Shown here: positions 61,543 to 64,000 of the stretch, in pieces
How the letters are laid out: the number at the start of each line of letters is the position of its first letter
Numbering within the stretch: position 1 is the first letter of the stretch
Source of the DNA: Hoplostethus atlanticus
Lineage: Eukaryota > Chordata > Actinopteri > Trachichthyiformes > Trachichthyidae
DNA: 64,000 nucleotides
NCBI GenBank assembly: GCA_034670405.1
Contig: JAXDDX010000012.1
Location: 5,381,501 to 5,445,500, forward strand
Direction: 5' to 3'
Made by a program: the position numbers and the translations under genes
Notes under the pieces: generated by a model
Database searches by the model: none
Told to the model about the DNA's origin: nothing
The model's input: the letters and a program-made list of their open reading frames with translations, nothing else

Positions 61543-62496
61543 TAATGAAGGAGCCAATGAAATAACTCTCCATCCAAATTACTTCCACTGTGCCAGAGCT
61601 GTGAATGGGTCTTCTTGGAAATTCATTACGCGTTAGCCATTGTAAACGTGCCCATCTGAACAAAAGAAAGAGGAGATGTATCTGAATTAAACTTTGATTC
61701 ACCCTGGAAACGTTTAGGCCGAGGAAATGAGCTCATTTTATTTTTCATCTCATTCTTCTCAGCGGCTTGAGCTAATGAAAAAAAAAAAAAAAAAGTTAGC
61801 GACAAACAAAATAAAAAAATAAAAAATCGGAATTACTGCGCGCACTCTCAGCCGCTAACATCTCCAGGTTGCAGAAATGAAGCGAAAGTGAAAACGTGGC
61901 GGGAAGCAGCCGAATGTGACGATTTGTGGCATGTGGAACACAAAATTGGTTTAGTGAATTAGTCCGCTGATTTCTCGTGTCCACGCCTCCCGGTGAGAGC
62001 ACTGCAATGCATTTGGTTGGAGAGCAGCAGTTTTTTTTTCTGCTGTGCAACACCTGTAACAGGCTGCTGCCCACAGGCGGCCAGCACAGTAATGTGTTTC
62101 TGGCTGCAGCTCAGGGGAACTGGGAGGAAAGGTGCTTGATAGCATCTTTACTGCCTCACACAAACAGGCTGGCTGGTCGGTCAGTCTGTCTAGACCAGCA
62201 TCGATGTGGCGGTTGGTGTGTCTGTTTGTTTGCACTGTGTGTGTGTGTGCGTGTGCGTGCAAGTGTGTATGTGCATGCATGTGTATGCATGTGTCAAGTT
62301 GACCTATGAGTGAAAGCACTGTTTGACTTTTGGTTAGCGTGTGTGTGTGTGTGTGTGTGTGTGTATGTTTTTAAGGCATCTCCTATCTTATTCTCTCTCT
62401 ATCCCCCAGACTCTCCTGCTTATTTCCACCTGCTTAGGTGTTACAGGCTGCAGGGAGACAAGTTGAGAAGCAGGAAGGGCAAATGAAAGAAGGAAG

Positions 62497-62551
<55 letters not shown>
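62497..62551. repeat. (GA)n microsatellite
   Basis: A pure run of about 27 units. Confidence 0.96.
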
Positions 62552-62552
<1 letters not shown>

Positions 62553-62670
62553 ATAGTATCTGAGTGGGCTGTGAAAGCATAAGCCAGATTCTCTCCCTCA
62601 TTTTTGTTAAAGAATGTATGAATGTGGAGTGGAGGGTGAAAGACATTGTATGCCTTTCTGTGTGTGCAAA

Positions 62671-62708
<38 letters not shown>

Positions 62709-62836
62709 CGTGAGTGTGTGTACAACAGGACCTCTGTGGTGTCTGGCCATCTGTGGGAGGTGAGTAATAAGGAGTCATGTCTCTCCAGCCTCCTAGCATC
62801 ATTACACTCACTATGCTCTTTATTGGACTGGGAGAG

Positions 62837-62838
<2 letters not shown>

Positions 62839-62893
<55 letters not shown>
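62839..62893. repeat. (GT)n microsatellite
   Basis: A GT run of about 27 units with one GC interruption. Confidence 0.95.
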
Positions 62894-64000
62894 AGAGAAG
62901 GAGAGAAAAACAGAGAGAGAGAAAGTGCATACGGGATGGCGTATATGAGCATGGTATATGAGGATGTCTGCATACACACTAGTGCCTCATCATTTAAGTG
63001 AATCCAGCAGCAGATGCGTGACATGTGTGTGTGTGAGAGTGACTAATCCTCTCTAGTACCTACGTCTTTATCTATTTGTGGTTGAGTCACCGGAGACAGA
63101 GGCCTAATGCTCTTCAAGACTCCATGACAAATCAGTTCAATTAGCAGAGCAGGGCCCAAACACACTTTGTCAAACACAGGCCTCCCTCTCTCTCCCCCCT
63201 CTCCCTCTACTCTGCTTCCATAATGGAGCCTGCTGTCAACCAGAAACAGTTCTCCAGGCTGCACACCAGTGCACACGCTCTCACACACACACACGCTCAC
63301 ACACTTGGCATGCACACAAGAATACAAATACAAATGTTCACACATCACTCTCCCTCCACAAACTCCTTCATTTCACGGCCCTGCCGCTAAAGCCCAAGCT
63401 CCTAGCAGGTTAATAGAACAGTATTCGATATCATTAAGCAGCGATGTGCCGTTCTGACCCGTGGATGGTAAGGTAGGAAAGACCACAGTGACTGACACAG
63501 TATGTCCCTGAGGATGGGTCTTCCCTGCAGCAAGCCCTTATCCATCCAACTCAAGGTATTAGTTAAATACCCTCAAAAATATAGGATTAACTTTCTTTCT
63601 TTCTTTCTGCCGCTGGCCACTGTTTTATTGGGAACCTAGACTGTCAGCCATAAGCTTACATCTTTTTACAAATGGTTTGTTGTACAAAAGCTCAGCTCAG
63701 TGGCTTCCAGTTCTAACCAACAAACAAACAATACGTGGATGGCTTTGGACAAGGACACGATATGCTGAGGAACCTTTCCTGCTACTCCAGTCTTAAAGCC
63801 CCTCTTGTCTCACTGTTCAGTCAGCCTTGATTTATGTGGATGTGAATGCCGTGCGAGAGGCAATGCATCATAAGCTTTCATTTAGTGAATTAAATCTTTA
63901 GAAATAATACTATTCATCTCACTCAGATTGGTGTATTAATACAATATATTTTACAGAATAGCCAAACTGGAGAGCTGCAGTGAATAATGACTCACTACTT

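Larger units (their letters stand above)
59211..64000 (-). other. SEMA5A upstream intron (to window end)
   Basis: No recognisable SEMA5A exon occurs between 59211 and the end. The region has CA at 61494-61541, GT at 62338-62364, GA at 62497-62551 and GT at 62671-62720 and 62839-62893. I looked for WSxW- or CxxTC-type segments on the minus strand and saw none. Confidence 0.65.

Overview
The window is vertebrate nuclear DNA, almost certainly from a teleost fish and probably a percomorph. The genes have introns with GT-AG boundaries. Coding exons are small and widely spaced, (CA)n, (CT)n and other simple repeats are very dense, and there are remnants of Tc1/mariner transposons and tRNA-derived SINEs of the kind common in fish. 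No bacterial, phage, CRISPR or operon-like structure is present.

Two protein-coding genes were recognised, both partial and converging on each other. On the + strand, the last four coding exons of methionine synthase reductase (MTRR) lie at 809-927, 5488-5580, 8654-8842 and 9408-9552. They join in frame into 181 residues of the FAD/NADPH-binding (ferredoxin reductase-like) module, ending in YLQDIWG. On the - strand, seven coding exons of the 3' part of semaphorin 5A (SEMA5A) run from 59210 down to 41021. In transcript order they are 59210-58985, 50722-50513, 48044-47874, 47610-47455, 46062-46018, 45346-45135 and 41140-41021. They join in frame into 379 residues: thrombospondin type-1 repeats, a short juxtamembrane segment, the transmembrane helix and the cytoplasmic tail. 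The 5' part of each gene lies outside the window. From memory, MTRR and SEMA5A are also convergent neighbours on human chromosome 5p15, so this looks like conserved synteny in a much more compact genome.

The roughly 31 kb between the two stop codons holds no intact gene that I can support. It contains the 3' UTRs, many microsatellites, an adjacent pair of degraded Tc1/mariner fragments (23.55-24.49 kb) in which one appears inserted into the other, a small TTAA-bounded MITE (14.0 kb), an AT-rich fold-back repeat (29.4-29.85 kb) and a degenerate relic of a multi-exon C1q-domain gene (32.45-34.87 kb).

The most interesting signals lie in SEMA5A. (1) An unannotated-looking 102-nt candidate alternative last coding exon at 42572-42471 has a strong acceptor, is in phase with the transmembrane exon and would replace the conserved cytoplasmic tail with a different 33-residue tail. 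(2) A 155-bp palindrome with 70-bp arms matching at 69 of 70 positions sits in an intron at 45558-45712. (3) Simple repeats directly abut the splice sites of several consecutive exons. Nothing here amounts to a new multi-gene system.
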